From the NCBI RefSeq assembly GCF_002953255.1, contig NZ_CP026498.1:7215562-7279561 (forward strand): DNA of 64,000 nt. The letters are read 5' to 3'. The position numbers and the translations under genes are program-made. Positions 8,634 through 17,446 of this stretch are shown here, in pieces. Within the stretch, counting starts at the first letter, position 1; every line of letters starts with the position of its first letter. The notes under the pieces were generated by a model. It worked only from the letters and a program-made list of their open reading frames with translations, did not search any database and was not told where the DNA came from. Origin of the DNA: Streptomyces sp. CB01881. GTDB lineage: Bacteria; Actinomycetota; Actinomycetes; Streptomycetales; Streptomycetaceae.

Positions 8634-8951
8634 CTACACGGTCACCGCGGTCAGCAGCACCACCGAGTCGACGTGGGCCAGCAGTCCGTGCCGTTCCTGC
8701 GGCACCGGGTGCAGCTGGCCCGCCGACAGCTCCTGGAGACGGCCGGCGATGGTCAGCGAGACCCGGCCGTGCAGCACCTGGAGGGAGGCGGCGACCGGCG
8801 CGTTGTGCTCGTCCAGCGAGGTGCCCGCGGTCAGCGCGATCACGGTCTGCCGCAGCACGCCGTCGTGCAGCACCAGGTGCGAGCTGCGCCCGTGCGGGCT
8901 CTCGGCCGCCCGGGCCGCGTGCTCCACGGCGACTTGTTCGAGATCGACCAT
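8634..8951 (-). CDS. Small single-domain cupin
   Basis: 105 residues. The beta-barrel signature is visible as GTSLDEHNAPVAASLQVLHGRVSLTIAGRLQELSAGQLHPVPQERHGLLAHVDSV in outline: motif 1 has H at DEH, motif 2 has the G...P..H pattern. Small cupins of this kind are often metal- or ligand-binding proteins of unknown substrate. GGAGGAC is well placed before the ATG. It stands alone between convergent neighbours. Confidence 0.75.
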   Translation of the reverse strand: MVDLEQVAVEHAARAAESPHGRSSHLVLHDGVLRQTVIALTAGTSLDEHNAPVAASLQVLHGRVSLTIAGRLQELSAGQLHPVPQERHGLLAHVDSVVLLTAVTV

Positions 8952-9100
8952 CGCGCGTCCTCCAGGGCGGCCGGCCGGGGCCCTCGCGGCAGCCCCTCCG
9001 GCCCAGCGTCGCGGACGCGGTCGGCTCCCGCACCCGGAGGGGTCCCGCGTGCGGAGGAGTTCGGCGTGCGAGGGCCGCCGAGTGCACCGATGGTGGATGC

Positions 9101-9370
9101 ATGGCGACCAACGAGAGTTTCTTCAACGGATTCCAGCTCAACCGCCCGCTGCTGGCCGGCGGCGCCGTGCTCACGGGCATCGGCGCGGTGCTCAGCGTGG
9201 CCGGGACGGTGATGGTGTGCGCGGCACTGGCCACGGCCGGCCGCAACTGGATGCGGAGCATGGACACCCCGCCGTCGGCCCTGGCCCAGAAGGCCATCCA
9301 CGACGCGAAGGTGGCCTCGGCGGCGGGGTGGGAGGCATGGCGCTCCGAGCACGCCGCGTCCCCCAACTGA
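9101..9370 (+). CDS. Small membrane protein, unknown function
   Basis: 89 residues. One or two hydrophobic stretches (LAGGAVLTGIGAVLSVAGTVMVCAALATAG in outline) sit near the N-terminus, followed by a soluble tail ending in a Trp-containing stretch (GWEAWRSEH). The pattern NxFxLNRPLLAGG plus C-terminal WRxE is common in small actinobacterial membrane proteins, but no name can be attached. The start is the ATG at 9101; the Shine-Dalgarno is weak. Confidence 0.65.
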   Translation: MATNESFFNGFQLNRPLLAGGAVLTGIGAVLSVAGTVMVCAALATAGRNWMRSMDTPPSALAQKAIHDAKVASAAGWEAWRSEHAASPN

Positions 9371-9423
9371 CCGGCCGGCGGCGGGCCGCCGTGGGGGCGG
9401 CCCGCCGCCGCCGACACCCATAG

Positions 9424-9489
9424 ACGACGCCCGGACCATCGAACGACGCCCGTACCCTCGAACGACGCCCGTACCCTCGAACGACGTCC
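9424..9489. repeat. 19-bp tandem repeat, three full copies plus a partial
   Basis: The unit ACGACGCCCGTACCCTCGA repeats at 9424, 9443 and 9462 with a partial copy at 9481; copy 1 differs at two bases. It fills the gap between convergent gene ends, so it is non-coding. Confidence 0.85.
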
Positions 9490-9520
9490 GGGGTTGAGGG
9501 CCTGTTCGAGGACGGGCCCT

Positions 9521-10678
9521 CTACAGGCCGAGCGACTTGGCGATGATGCTGCGCATCACCTCGCTGGTGCCGCCGTAGATCCGGAACACCCGGTTGTCGG
9601 TGTAGAGGCGGGCGATCGGGTACTCCAGGATGTAGCCGTAGCCGCCGTGCAGCTGAAGGCACTTGTCGATCACGCCGGACGCCGACTCGGTACAGAAGAG
9701 CTTCGCCGCGGCCGCGTCCGCGACGGTCAGCCCGCCGTGCTGGTAGAGCTCCAGCGCGCGGTCGACCATCGACTGCTGGGCCACCACCTGGGCCTCGCAG
9801 TCGGCCAGCGTGAACTTGGTGTTCTGGAACTCGGCCACCGTCTTGCCGAAGACCTTGCGGTCCTTGACGTACTGGACGGCGAACCGGACCGCCGCCGCCG
9901 AGGCCGCGTACGCGCCGACCGCGATCGCCAGCCGCTCCTGCACCAGGTTGTGGGTCAGGTAGGAGAAGGCCCTGCCCTCCTCGCCCAGCAGGTTCTCCAC
10001 CGGCACCCTGACGTCGCTGAACGCCAGCTCGGCCGTGTCCGAGGTGCGCAGGCCGATCTTCTGCAGCTTGCGGCCGACCGTGTAGCCCTCGGAGGCCGTG
10101 TCCACGCAGAGGATCGAGAGGCCGGCCCGGCGGTTCTCCGGGTCGTGGGGGGATGTCCGGCAGATCACCAGGACGAGGTCCGCGAGCACCCCGCCGGTGA
10201 TGAAGGTCTTGGCGCCGTTGAGGACGTAGTGCGTGCCGTCCTCGGAGAGCCTGGCGGTGGTGGTGATGCCCGCGAGGTCGGAACCCGCGCCGGGCTCGGT
10301 CATCGCGATGGCCGTCATGATGTCGCCGGAGACGAAACCGGGCAGCCACCGCTGCTTCTGCTCCTCGGTGGCGTACTCCAGCAGGTACGGCAGCACCAGG
10401 CCGGTGTGCACGCCGGAGGAGCCGAAGCTGACGCCCGCGCGGGCGGTCTCCTCGGCGACGACCGCCTGGTACTTGAACCCGCTCTCGCCGGCGCCGCCGT
10501 ACTCCTCCGGCACCTCGATGCCGTAGATGCCGAGCGCGCCGAGTTGGCGGTAGAAGTCGCGCGGCGGGTGGCCGTCGGCCTCCCAGCTCTCGTAGACGGG
10601 CACGACCTCGTTGGCGATGAAGTCCCGGATGGTCTCCCGGAAGGCCTCGTGGTCCTCGGTGAACACGGTGCGGCGCAC
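9521..10678 (-). CDS. Acyl-CoA dehydrogenase
   Basis: 385 residues from a GTG at 10678 preceded by GGGAG, a better start than the upstream ATG. Signature blocks are IAMTEPGAGSDLAGI (FAD/substrate site), YVLNGAKTFITGG, and the C-terminal QLHGGYGYILEYPIARLYTDNRVFRIYGGTSEVMRSII, which positions a residue for catalytic-base chemistry. It oxidises an acyl-CoA to the enoyl-CoA with FAD. It diverges from a tandem TetR regulator, a typical fatty-acid-regulator arrangement, so lipid or branched-chain acyl catabolism is likely. Chain specificity cannot be judged. Confidence 0.92.
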   Translation of the reverse strand: MRRTVFTEDHEAFRETIRDFIANEVVPVYESWEADGHPPRDFYRQLGALGIYGIEVPEEYGGAGESGFKYQAVVAEETARAGVSFGSSGVHTGLVLPYLLEYATEEQKQRWLPGFVSGDIMTAIAMTEPGAGSDLAGITTTARLSEDGTHYVLNGAKTFITGGVLADLVLVICRTSPHDPENRRAGLSILCVDTASEGYTVGRKLQKIGLRTSDTAELAFSDVRVPVENLLGEEGRAFSYLTHNLVQERLAIAVGAYAASAAAVRFAVQYVKDRKVFGKTVAEFQNTKFTLADCEAQVVAQQSMVDRALELYQHGGLTVADAAAAKLFCTESASGVIDKCLQLHGGYGYILEYPIARLYTDNRVFRIYGGTSEVMRSIIAKSLGL

Positions 10679-10869
10679 GACGGCGCTCCCTTCGGTGGTA
10701 CCAGGTGATCGCTCCACAAGTTATTCCCGGGTAGCTTCGGCTGTCCAGGGTGGGAAGACCGTGATTCTCCCATGATCAATGCTGGTATTGCGGGCATCGG
10801 GGCCGGTGAAGTGAATCCTTGCTAGCCTGTGTACGACGTGAACGACAGCTGGGGCGAGGGGGTGGCGGC

Positions 10870-12036
10870 ATGGTGGTGCGACGGCCGCCCGCGCCGGCCC
10901 GGCAGGCGCAGATCCTGGCCGTGGCCGCCGAGCGCTTCCACCGCAGCGGGTACCACCAGGTGTCGATGACGGAGGTCGCCGCCGGGGTGGGCATCACCGC
11001 GCCCGCCCTCTACCGGCACTTCCGGGGCAAGCCCGAGCTGCTCGACCGGGTCGTGCGGCTGGGCCTGGGCGAGCTGACCGCGGCGCTCCACGCGGCCGGC
11101 TCCACGGAGGCCGTCGGCGCCGCGCTGGCCGCGGTCGCGGTCGGGCACCGGCCGCTCGGCACGCTGATGCAGCGCGACGCCCGGCTGCTGCCGCCGGACC
11201 GCCGGGCCGCGCTCCGTGGCGAGCTGCGCGCGGACGCCGCCCTGATGGCCGGGGTGCTCCGCGCCGAGCGGCCCGAACTGCCGCTGGTGGATGCTGAGTT
11301 CCTCTGCTGGTCGGCGCTCTCGGTCTGCTCGGGCCTGTCCTACCAGTCGGCCGTGCCGCAGCCGCGCCGGGCCGAGCGGCTGTTGCGCGAGCTGGTGGCG
11401 GCGGTGCTCGCGGTGTCGCTGGACGGCGCCGCCCCGGACCCCCGGACGGCCTCCGCCGTCGCCGGGCCGCGGCCGCAACCGCGCCGGGAGGAGCTGCTCG
11501 CGGCGGCGGTCCGGCTCTTCCACCGGCACGGGTTCGACAACGTCAGCACCGACCAACTCGGCGCCGAGGTCGGCATTTCGGGGCCCAGCGTGTACCGCCA
11601 CTTCGACAGCAAGCAGCAGCTGCTGGCCGCCTCGCTGGTGCGCAGCCGGGAGCGGCTCTGGCACGAGGTGGCGGGGGCGATCGACGCGGCGGCCGGGCCG
11701 GCGGCGGCGCTGGAGGCCGGGCTGGCCGCGTACGTGGGGTTCGCCCGGCACAACGGCGACTACCTGGGCGCGATGCTGAGCGAGACCGAGCGGCTGGCCG
11801 CACCGGACCGGCGGGCCGCGGTGGACTTCCGGCGGGACTTCCTGCGGACCTGGGTCGACCTGCTCCGCCGGGTGTGCCCGGAGTGCGACGCGGCGGAGGC
11901 CCGGATCCGGGTTCACGCGCTGTTCGCCCTGGTCAACGACGGTGTGCGGAACCGCCCGTACAGCGAGCGGCCGGACCTCGGCGACTGCCTGCGGCGGCTG
12001 GGCCGGGCTGTCCTGGGCGTGCCCGCGCAGACGTGA
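10870..12036 (+). CDS. Double TetR regulator (two TetR domains in one chain)
   Basis: 388 residues, twice the usual TetR length. The first helix-turn-helix (residues 15-60) contains GYHQVSMTEVAAGVGITAPALYRHFRGKPELLD. The second (about residues 205-250) contains GFDNVSTDQLGAEVGISGPSVYRHFDSKQQLL. Each is followed by a helical ligand-type half. Fusion of two TetR units gives a single-chain pseudo-dimer; such proteins are known next to acyl-CoA metabolism genes in actinobacteria. It diverges from the acyl-CoA dehydrogenase across 191 nt, which it probably controls. ATG at 10870 with a G-rich upstream stretch. Confidence 0.88.
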   Translation: MVVRRPPAPARQAQILAVAAERFHRSGYHQVSMTEVAAGVGITAPALYRHFRGKPELLDRVVRLGLGELTAALHAAGSTEAVGAALAAVAVGHRPLGTLMQRDARLLPPDRRAALRGELRADAALMAGVLRAERPELPLVDAEFLCWSALSVCSGLSYQSAVPQPRRAERLLRELVAAVLAVSLDGAAPDPRTASAVAGPRPQPRREELLAAAVRLFHRHGFDNVSTDQLGAEVGISGPSVYRHFDSKQQLLAASLVRSRERLWHEVAGAIDAAAGPAAALEAGLAAYVGFARHNGDYLGAMLSETERLAAPDRRAAVDFRRDFLRTWVDLLRRVCPECDAAEARIRVHALFALVNDGVRNRPYSERPDLGDCLRRLGRAVLGVPAQT

Positions 12037-12040
12037 GCGG

Positions 12041-12075
12041 GGGTGCCCGCCCCCGCGTACGGGGGGCGGGCACCC
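12041..12075 (+). terminator. Terminator after the double TetR gene
   Basis: 13-bp arms GGGTGCCCGCCCC and GGGGCGGGCACCC around an 8-nt loop, directly after the stop. Confidence 0.75.
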
Positions 12076-12174
12076 GGGCCCGGCCGCGCCGGGCGATGCG
12101 CGGGGGGCGTTCCGGGGGCTTCCGGGTACTCGCGCTCCCGGGTGCTCGTGCTCCCGTGAGCTCCCCGGGTGCTC

Positions 12175-12495
12175 CTAGGAGAAGACGTGCGGGTACACCT
12201 TGGCGGCGAGGTTGCCGTTGCCCTGCAGGGCGCCGATGTCGCCGCCGTTGCCGGTGACGGCGAGGCCGTTGTTCTGGTTGGCGGCACCCGAACCGGTGGC
12301 CGTCTGCTGGGTGTTGACCACGTTGCCGACCACGTTGCCGATCACGTTGTTGGAGCCGGTGTTGCTCACGACGCTGCTGTTGGAGTGGTGGTCGGCGCCG
12401 GCGCCGTTGTCGGCGTGCGCGGTGGCGGCACCGACGCCGACGAGGAGGAAGGCCCCGAGGGCGGTGACGGCGGCGGCTGCGCGGATACGGGACAC
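12175..12495 (-). CDS. Small Asn/Gly-rich secreted protein
   Basis: 106 residues from a GTG at 12495 with AGGGAG upstream. A Sec signal peptide (AAAAVTALGAFLLVGVGAATAHA) ends in an AHA cleavage site. The mature part is about 75 residues with many Asn, Gly, Val and Ser and short imperfect repeats such as NVIGNVVGNVVN. No Cys and no chaplin or rodlin signature are present. The composition suits a surface or amyloid-like aggregate, but this is inference. It diverges from the Hsp90-like gene. Confidence 0.75.
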   Translation of the reverse strand: MSRIRAAAAVTALGAFLLVGVGAATAHADNGAGADHHSNSSVVSNTGSNNVIGNVVGNVVNTQQTATGSGAANQNNGLAVTGNGGDIGALQGNGNLAAKVYPHVFS

Positions 12496-12850
12496 GTTGG
12501 TCTCCCTGAAGGGTGGTGTGCGAAAAATGGCGCTTCCCGGAGTGGCCGCTCCGTGGCGCCGTTGCCTGACGTCGCACGACCAGCATTCATCAGCGCCGTG
12601 GACGAACTCCACCGAACGGGTGGCAATTCGCCCGATGGTGTCATGGAGGCGGCAGGTCCGAAGCGTCCGGAGGAGGCGCACCGGGTTACGCAAACCGGGC
12701 CAGATCCGCCCGTATGCAGCGGAGTTGGCACACCCGGAGGGAGTAGGCCGGGCCCGCCGGGCGGCCCTCGCGGTCAATGCCGGGTTGACCGGCCCCTGGT
12801 CACCAGAAAGAAATGGTCGCCGGATAGTCGCACTGGCACACTGGGGACCC
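12496..12850. other. 355-nt divergent intergenic region, no gene
   Basis: It carries the upstream regions of the Asn-rich secreted protein and the Hsp90-like ATPase. No open frame with coding-type codon use and a start was convincing. A TTGACC at about 12784 is a possible -35 for the Hsp90-like gene, but no good -10 follows. Confidence 0.5.
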
Positions 12851-14755
12851 ATGTCTGAAGGTCTCCCGCCCGACCCCGTGCCCGCCGAGGATCTGCGTAC
12901 GACCGAGGTCGATCTCGGCGGACTGGTGAACGTCCTCGCCACCCACCTCTACTCCACCCCGCTGGTCGCCCTGCGCGAACTCGTCCAGAACGCCCACGAC
13001 TCGCACACCCGGCGCCTGCTGGAGGACCCGGACGGCGACCACCGGCCGCTGATCCGGGTGCGGGCCGACGCGGACCGGCGCACCGTCAGCATCGAGGACA
13101 CCGGCGCCGGCCTCACCGAGCCGGAGATCCACGCCTACCTCGCCACCGTCGGCACCGGCTACACCCGGATGCTGCGCGAACTGACCGGCAACGAGGAGCT
13201 GATCGGCGCCTTCGGCCTCGGCTTCCTCTCCGCCTTCTCGGTCGCCGGCCAGGTCACCGTCACCACCACCTCGCACCGCGAGCCGCTGCTCGGCCACCGC
13301 TACCGCAGCTTCGGCGGCGAGCAGTACAGCGTCGAGCCGGCGGCCCCGCGGCCCGGTGGCGGCACCGTCGTCGAACTGTCGCTGAAGAACGAACACGCCC
13401 ACCTCGCCGACGAGCACGCGCTGCGCGAGGTGCTCGGCCGGTACTGCGTGCTGCTGCCGATCCCGGTCTACGTCGGCGACGACGAGCAGCCCGTCAACGC
13501 CGTCCCGGTGCCCTGGCGCCAGCCCTCCGACGGCGACCAGCACGCCGCCCGGATGCGGTTCGCCACCGCCTTCGGCCGCCGCTTCGAACCGCTCACCGCC
13601 TTCCCCGTCCACCCCGCCGGGGGCGACAGCGACGCCGCAGGACTGCTCTGGGTCCAGGACGGCGGCACGTACGGCAGCAGCGACAACCGCGACCTCGCCG
13701 TCTACCTCCGCGGCATGCTGCTCGCCGACGACGCCCGCGACCTGCTGCCCGGCTGGGCCGGGTTCATCGGCGGCGTGGTCGAGTCCAGCCGGCTCACCCC
13801 CACCGCCAGCCGCGAGGACCTCCAGCGCGACGAGCACTACCGCGCACTCCAGCGGACCCTCACCGACGCCGTCGTCGACGGCCTCTACGAGACCGCCCGG
13901 CTGCGGCCCGCCGTCTGGCGGCGCATCCTCGCCCGCCACGGCCAGGACCTGCTCGGCGCCGCGCTCTGCGACGACCGGCTCTTCACCCTGCTCGCCGACG
14001 ACGTGCCGGTGCCCACCTCGCAGGGCGACCTGACGGCCGGCGCGCTGCGGGCCGCCGGCGGCGGCGCCGTGCACGTCGCGCTCGGCAGCAGTGGCGGCTT
14101 CGAGGAGATGCTCTACCGGGCGATGCAGGTGCCGATCGCGCGCGGCGACCGCTACGCCGTGCTGCCGTTCCTGCGCCGCTACGCCCAGCTGCGGGACTGC
14201 CGGATCGTCGAACTGGGCAGCGAGCGCGGCAACCGCGAGCTGTTCCGCGACCCGGAGCGCCCGCTGCCCGCCGAGGAGGCCGCCTGGCTGGCCGGCGCCC
14301 TGGCCGACCCGGGCGAGCAGCTCGTCCCGGCCCGGTTCGAGCCGGCCGGCCTGCCGCTCGTCCTCGTCCCCGACCGGGAGGCCGAGCTGAAGGCCCGGAT
14401 CGAGGACGACCAGGCGGACGCCCGGATCCCGTCCGCCGCACTGCGGCTGGCCCGGGCGTTCACCGCCCGCACCGACGGCGAGGTCAAGGCCCGGCTCTAC
14501 CTCAACCTGGCCAGCCCGGCCGTCCAGGACCTGCTCACCGCCTACCGCGACGGGCACACCGGCAGCGCCACCGCCGCCGGGCTGCTCCGCTCGCTCAAGG
14601 TGATCATGGCGGCGGCCTCGGCCGGCGGGGGCGGCGGCGACCTCACCGGGGCACTGGCCGGTATCGGCACCGCGGTCTCCGCCCTGACCGCCGCCGTCCC
14701 GGCCGGCCTGCCGGGCGTCCCGGACAGCCCGGGCGGCCTCACGGACGAGGGCTGA
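12851..14755 (+). CDS. Hsp90-family (HtpG-like) ATPase
   Basis: 634 residues, close to HtpG size. The N-terminal GHKL ATPase has the N-box LRELVQNAHDSHTRR, the Asp box IEDTGAGLTEPEIHAYLATVGTG, and the Gly-rich lid GAFGLGFLSAFSVAG. The middle segment includes a client-type block (YLRGMLLADDARDLLPGWAGFIGGVVESSRLTPTASREDLQ in outline), corresponding to HtpG's arginine-containing loop with SREDLQ. The C-terminal part has diverged from HtpG. A TPR protein follows in the same orientation, suggesting a chaperone/co-chaperone pair. Clients are unknown. Confidence 0.88.
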   Translation: MSEGLPPDPVPAEDLRTTEVDLGGLVNVLATHLYSTPLVALRELVQNAHDSHTRRLLEDPDGDHRPLIRVRADADRRTVSIEDTGAGLTEPEIHAYLATVGTGYTRMLRELTGNEELIGAFGLGFLSAFSVAGQVTVTTTSHREPLLGHRYRSFGGEQYSVEPAAPRPGGGTVVELSLKNEHAHLADEHALREVLGRYCVLLPIPVYVGDDEQPVNAVPVPWRQPSDGDQHAARMRFATAFGRRFEPLTAFPVHPAGGDSDAAGLLWVQDGGTYGSSDNRDLAVYLRGMLLADDARDLLPGWAGFIGGVVESSRLTPTASREDLQRDEHYRALQRTLTDAVVDGLYETARLRPAVWRRILARHGQDLLGAALCDDRLFTLLADDVPVPTSQGDLTAGALRAAGGGAVHVALGSSGGFEEMLYRAMQVPIARGDRYAVLPFLRRYAQLRDCRIVELGSERGNRELFRDPERPLPAEEAAWLAGALADPGEQLVPARFEPAGLPLVLVPDREAELKARIEDDQADARIPSAALRLARAFTARTDGEVKARLYLNLASPAVQDLLTAYRDGHTGSATAAGLLRSLKVIMAAASAGGGGGDLTGALAGIGTAVSALTAAVPAGLPGVPDSPGGLTDEG

Positions 14756-14945
14756 GCGGGGCGCGGTCCGGGCCGGCCGGGACGGCCGCCGGCGGACCCG
14801 CGAACGGAATGTCAGAGGCCCCGGCCACACTGCCGACCAGCACGGCGCACGACCCGCAAGGGGGAGACGGAAGCGGCATGAGCGAGCGAATCAACGGAAG
14901 GCGCACGCCGGGCGGGGCAACCGCCGGACGAAGCGAGGTGGGCGC

Positions 14946-17318
14946 ATGAGCACCGACATCTGGGCCTGGGTACGCGAAACCCACGAGCAACTGGCCGAGG
15001 CCGGCCACCGGCGGCTGGCCGACGCCGTCTACGAGCTCCCCGGCCACGCCAACGAGGGGCGCAACGAGCAGCTCGACGCCGTCTACCCGGAGGCCCTGGC
15101 CGCCGCCCGGTCGCTCGGCCTGCCCTGGGTCGAGGTCTACCTGCGGCACTGGCGGATGCAGAACCTGCTGAACAAGCGCCACCAGGGCGAGCAGGCCCTG
15201 CCCGAGGCGGTCGACCTGCTGGAGTTCGCCCACCGCGAGGAGACCGCCGACTGCCCGCAGTCGGTCTGCGTGGTGCAGGACTTCGCGATCTGCCACGCCC
15301 GGGTCGACGGCCCCGGCTACGTGCCCGAGCGGCTCGCCGTGCTGAGCGAGACCCTGGAACGGATCGAACCGTCCCGGGCCTGCTTCGACTGCCTCTCCCG
15401 GGAGTACTCCGACGCCCTGGAGGACGACGGCCGCCCGGGCGAGGCGCTCGGCCACCTGGACACCGCCGCCGCCCGGATGCAGGCGGCCGGCCAGCGGCTC
15501 TCGCTCCACTTCCACCACGCCCGGGCCGGCACCCTGCACCTGCTCGGCCGCCACGAGGAGGTGCTGACCCTGCTCGACACCTCCGAGCAGGCCGAACGTG
15601 CCCGCGGCCGGGAGATCGACGACAGCGACCGGCGCTGGGGCGCCCTCGCGCGGGCCCGCGCGCTCGCCTCCCTCGGCCGCACCGAGGAGGCGCTCGCGCT
15701 GCTGCCGGGCCTGGAGGAGGCCGAGCGCCACGCCGACCTGCGGTCCGCCTGGACGGAGACCGTCGAGCTGCTGGTCGCGGCCGGCGCGTGGGAGAACGAC
15801 GCCGAGCTGGGCGCCGCCGTGGCCGGCTGGGCCGGCTACCTCGACGGCGCCGGATCGCACCGCCCCTGTGTCAACCTGCTGCTCGCCGCCGGGCGGCTCG
15901 CCCTGGCCCGCCACGCCCGCACCGTCGCCCTCACCCTGGCCGCCACCGGCGAACGCAAGCTCACCCAGCTGCGCCGCACGGACGGCGTCGCCGAGGAGGT
16001 CGCCGCGCTGCGGGCCGCCGCCGAGGCGCTGCCCGTCCCGGCGCTGGCCGTTCCGCCGGCCGGGCTGCTCGCGTACCTCGGCGCGGCGGGCGTGCCCGTC
16101 GAGACCGGCGCCGACCTGCTCGCCGCCGCCCTGGACCAGTGCCGGCAGGGGCGGACCGGCCGGGGGCAGGCCGACGCCACCGAGCTGGCGGTGCAGCTGG
16201 CCGGGGTGCTGGGCGGCCTCGGCCACGCCCGGGCCGCCGCCGACCTGCTCTGGGAGCAGCTGGACGCCGACCCGGCGCACGAGCAGCTGGGCGGCATGCT
16301 CGGCAGCGCCCTGATCGAGGCCCGGGACGAGGACGGCGTGCGCCGCCTGGCCGACCGGCTGGCGTCGACCGGCCCGGCCGGCGGCCACTGGGTCCGGGCC
16401 CGCTGGGCCGCCGCCGAGGGCCGCTGGGCCGAGGCGGTCGAGCTCTGCGAGGCGATCCTGGACGCCCACCCGGACCGGATCAACACCCGACGGCTGGCCG
16501 CCGCCGCGGCCACCGAGCTGGGCGACCACACGCGTGCGCAGCGGTTCCACCAGGAGATCCTGGTGCACGCGCTGCCCGCCGAGGGCACACCGGAGGAGGA
16601 GCGGCACCGCACCGTCCAGGAGCCGGACCTCTGGCACCTGATCACCGCCGCCACCGCCAACCGGGACTGGGTGGTGGTCCGTTCCACCGGCGCCCTGCTC
16701 GGCCTGGACTTCGACGAGCCCGAGGGCCCGGTGGACGAGGAGTGGCAGCTGGTGACCGTCCGGGCCACCCGGACCAACGGCGCCACCGTCGACCTCCCGG
16801 CCGTCCGGACCGGACCGGCCACCGCCCGCATCCTGCCGGTGCTCGGCGACGACGTGACGCTCAACCACGGCGACGTGGTGGTCTTCGCCCCGGCGCTGCT
16901 GGAGGAGCCGCCCGCCGAGGACGCGCCGGAGGAGGAGCGGCGGCGCTGGCGCCCGGTGTTCGCGCTGCTCACCCTGCTCGACCCGGCCGGCTACACCACC
17001 TACTGGGTGGACGGCGGCTGGCCCGGCGACGAGGCCTGGGCCGTGCTGCGCGGGGAGCTGCAGGAGGCCGGCTACGCGGTCTGGGCGTACAGCGGGGAGC
17101 AGTACAGCATCACCGACCCCGCCGACGACGGCGCCCTCCTGCCCGGTGTCTACGCCGCCGTCGGGGTGCCGCCCACGGCGCACGCCGCCGAGGCCGACGC
17201 CCTGCTGCACCGGCTCACCCGCGGCTGGCCGCACCCCCTCGCCTGGCTGGACCTGGCCAAGGCGGCGGGCGCGGACACCGGCCGGCACGAGGAGGTCATC
17301 GAGCGGTACGGGCTGTAG
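14946..17318 (+). CDS. Large TPR-like helical repeat protein, partner of the Hsp90-like gene
   Basis: 790 residues. From the N-terminus to about residue 560 it is built of paired helices with TPR spacing, such as GRPGEALGHLDTAAARMQAAG and GRWAEAVELCEAILDAHPDRI. The last 220 or so residues form a different, mixed domain (beta segments WQLVTVRATRTNG and YTTYWVDGGWPGDEAW). GAGGTGGG precedes the ATG by 6 nt. It lies 190 nt after the Hsp90-like gene with no terminator-like hairpin recognised, so co-transcription is plausible. No enzyme motif was found. Confidence 0.8.
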   Translation: MSTDIWAWVRETHEQLAEAGHRRLADAVYELPGHANEGRNEQLDAVYPEALAAARSLGLPWVEVYLRHWRMQNLLNKRHQGEQALPEAVDLLEFAHREETADCPQSVCVVQDFAICHARVDGPGYVPERLAVLSETLERIEPSRACFDCLSREYSDALEDDGRPGEALGHLDTAAARMQAAGQRLSLHFHHARAGTLHLLGRHEEVLTLLDTSEQAERARGREIDDSDRRWGALARARALASLGRTEEALALLPGLEEAERHADLRSAWTETVELLVAAGAWENDAELGAAVAGWAGYLDGAGSHRPCVNLLLAAGRLALARHARTVALTLAATGERKLTQLRRTDGVAEEVAALRAAAEALPVPALAVPPAGLLAYLGAAGVPVETGADLLAAALDQCRQGRTGRGQADATELAVQLAGVLGGLGHARAAADLLWEQLDADPAHEQLGGMLGSALIEARDEDGVRRLADRLASTGPAGGHWVRARWAAAEGRWAEAVELCEAILDAHPDRINTRRLAAAAATELGDHTRAQRFHQEILVHALPAEGTPEEERHRTVQEPDLWHLITAATANRDWVVVRSTGALLGLDFDEPEGPVDEEWQLVTVRATRTNGATVDLPAVRTGPATARILPVLGDDVTLNHGDVVVFAPALLEEPPAEDAPEEERRRWRPVFALLTLLDPAGYTTYWVDGGWPGDEAWAVLRGELQEAGYAVWAYSGEQYSITDPADDGALLPGVYAAVGVPPTAHAAEADALLHRLTRGWPHPLAWLDLAKAAGADTGRHEEVIERYGL

Positions 17319-17330
17319 CGCGGAAGCGGG

Positions 17331-17365
17331 CCGGGCCCGGGGCAGGCCCCCTGCGCCGGGCCCGG
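17331..17365 (+). terminator. GC-rich hairpin after the TPR gene
   Basis: CCGGGCCCGG and its complement flank an inner GCAGG/CCTGC stem, just after the stop. Confidence 0.6.
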
Positions 17366-17446
17366 GCAGACCTCCTGGTTTAGACGTACTTGGCGAATGC
17401 TTTACTGTTTCTTTGCCAAGAGTCGACCTCCAGGAGTGTCTGCCCC

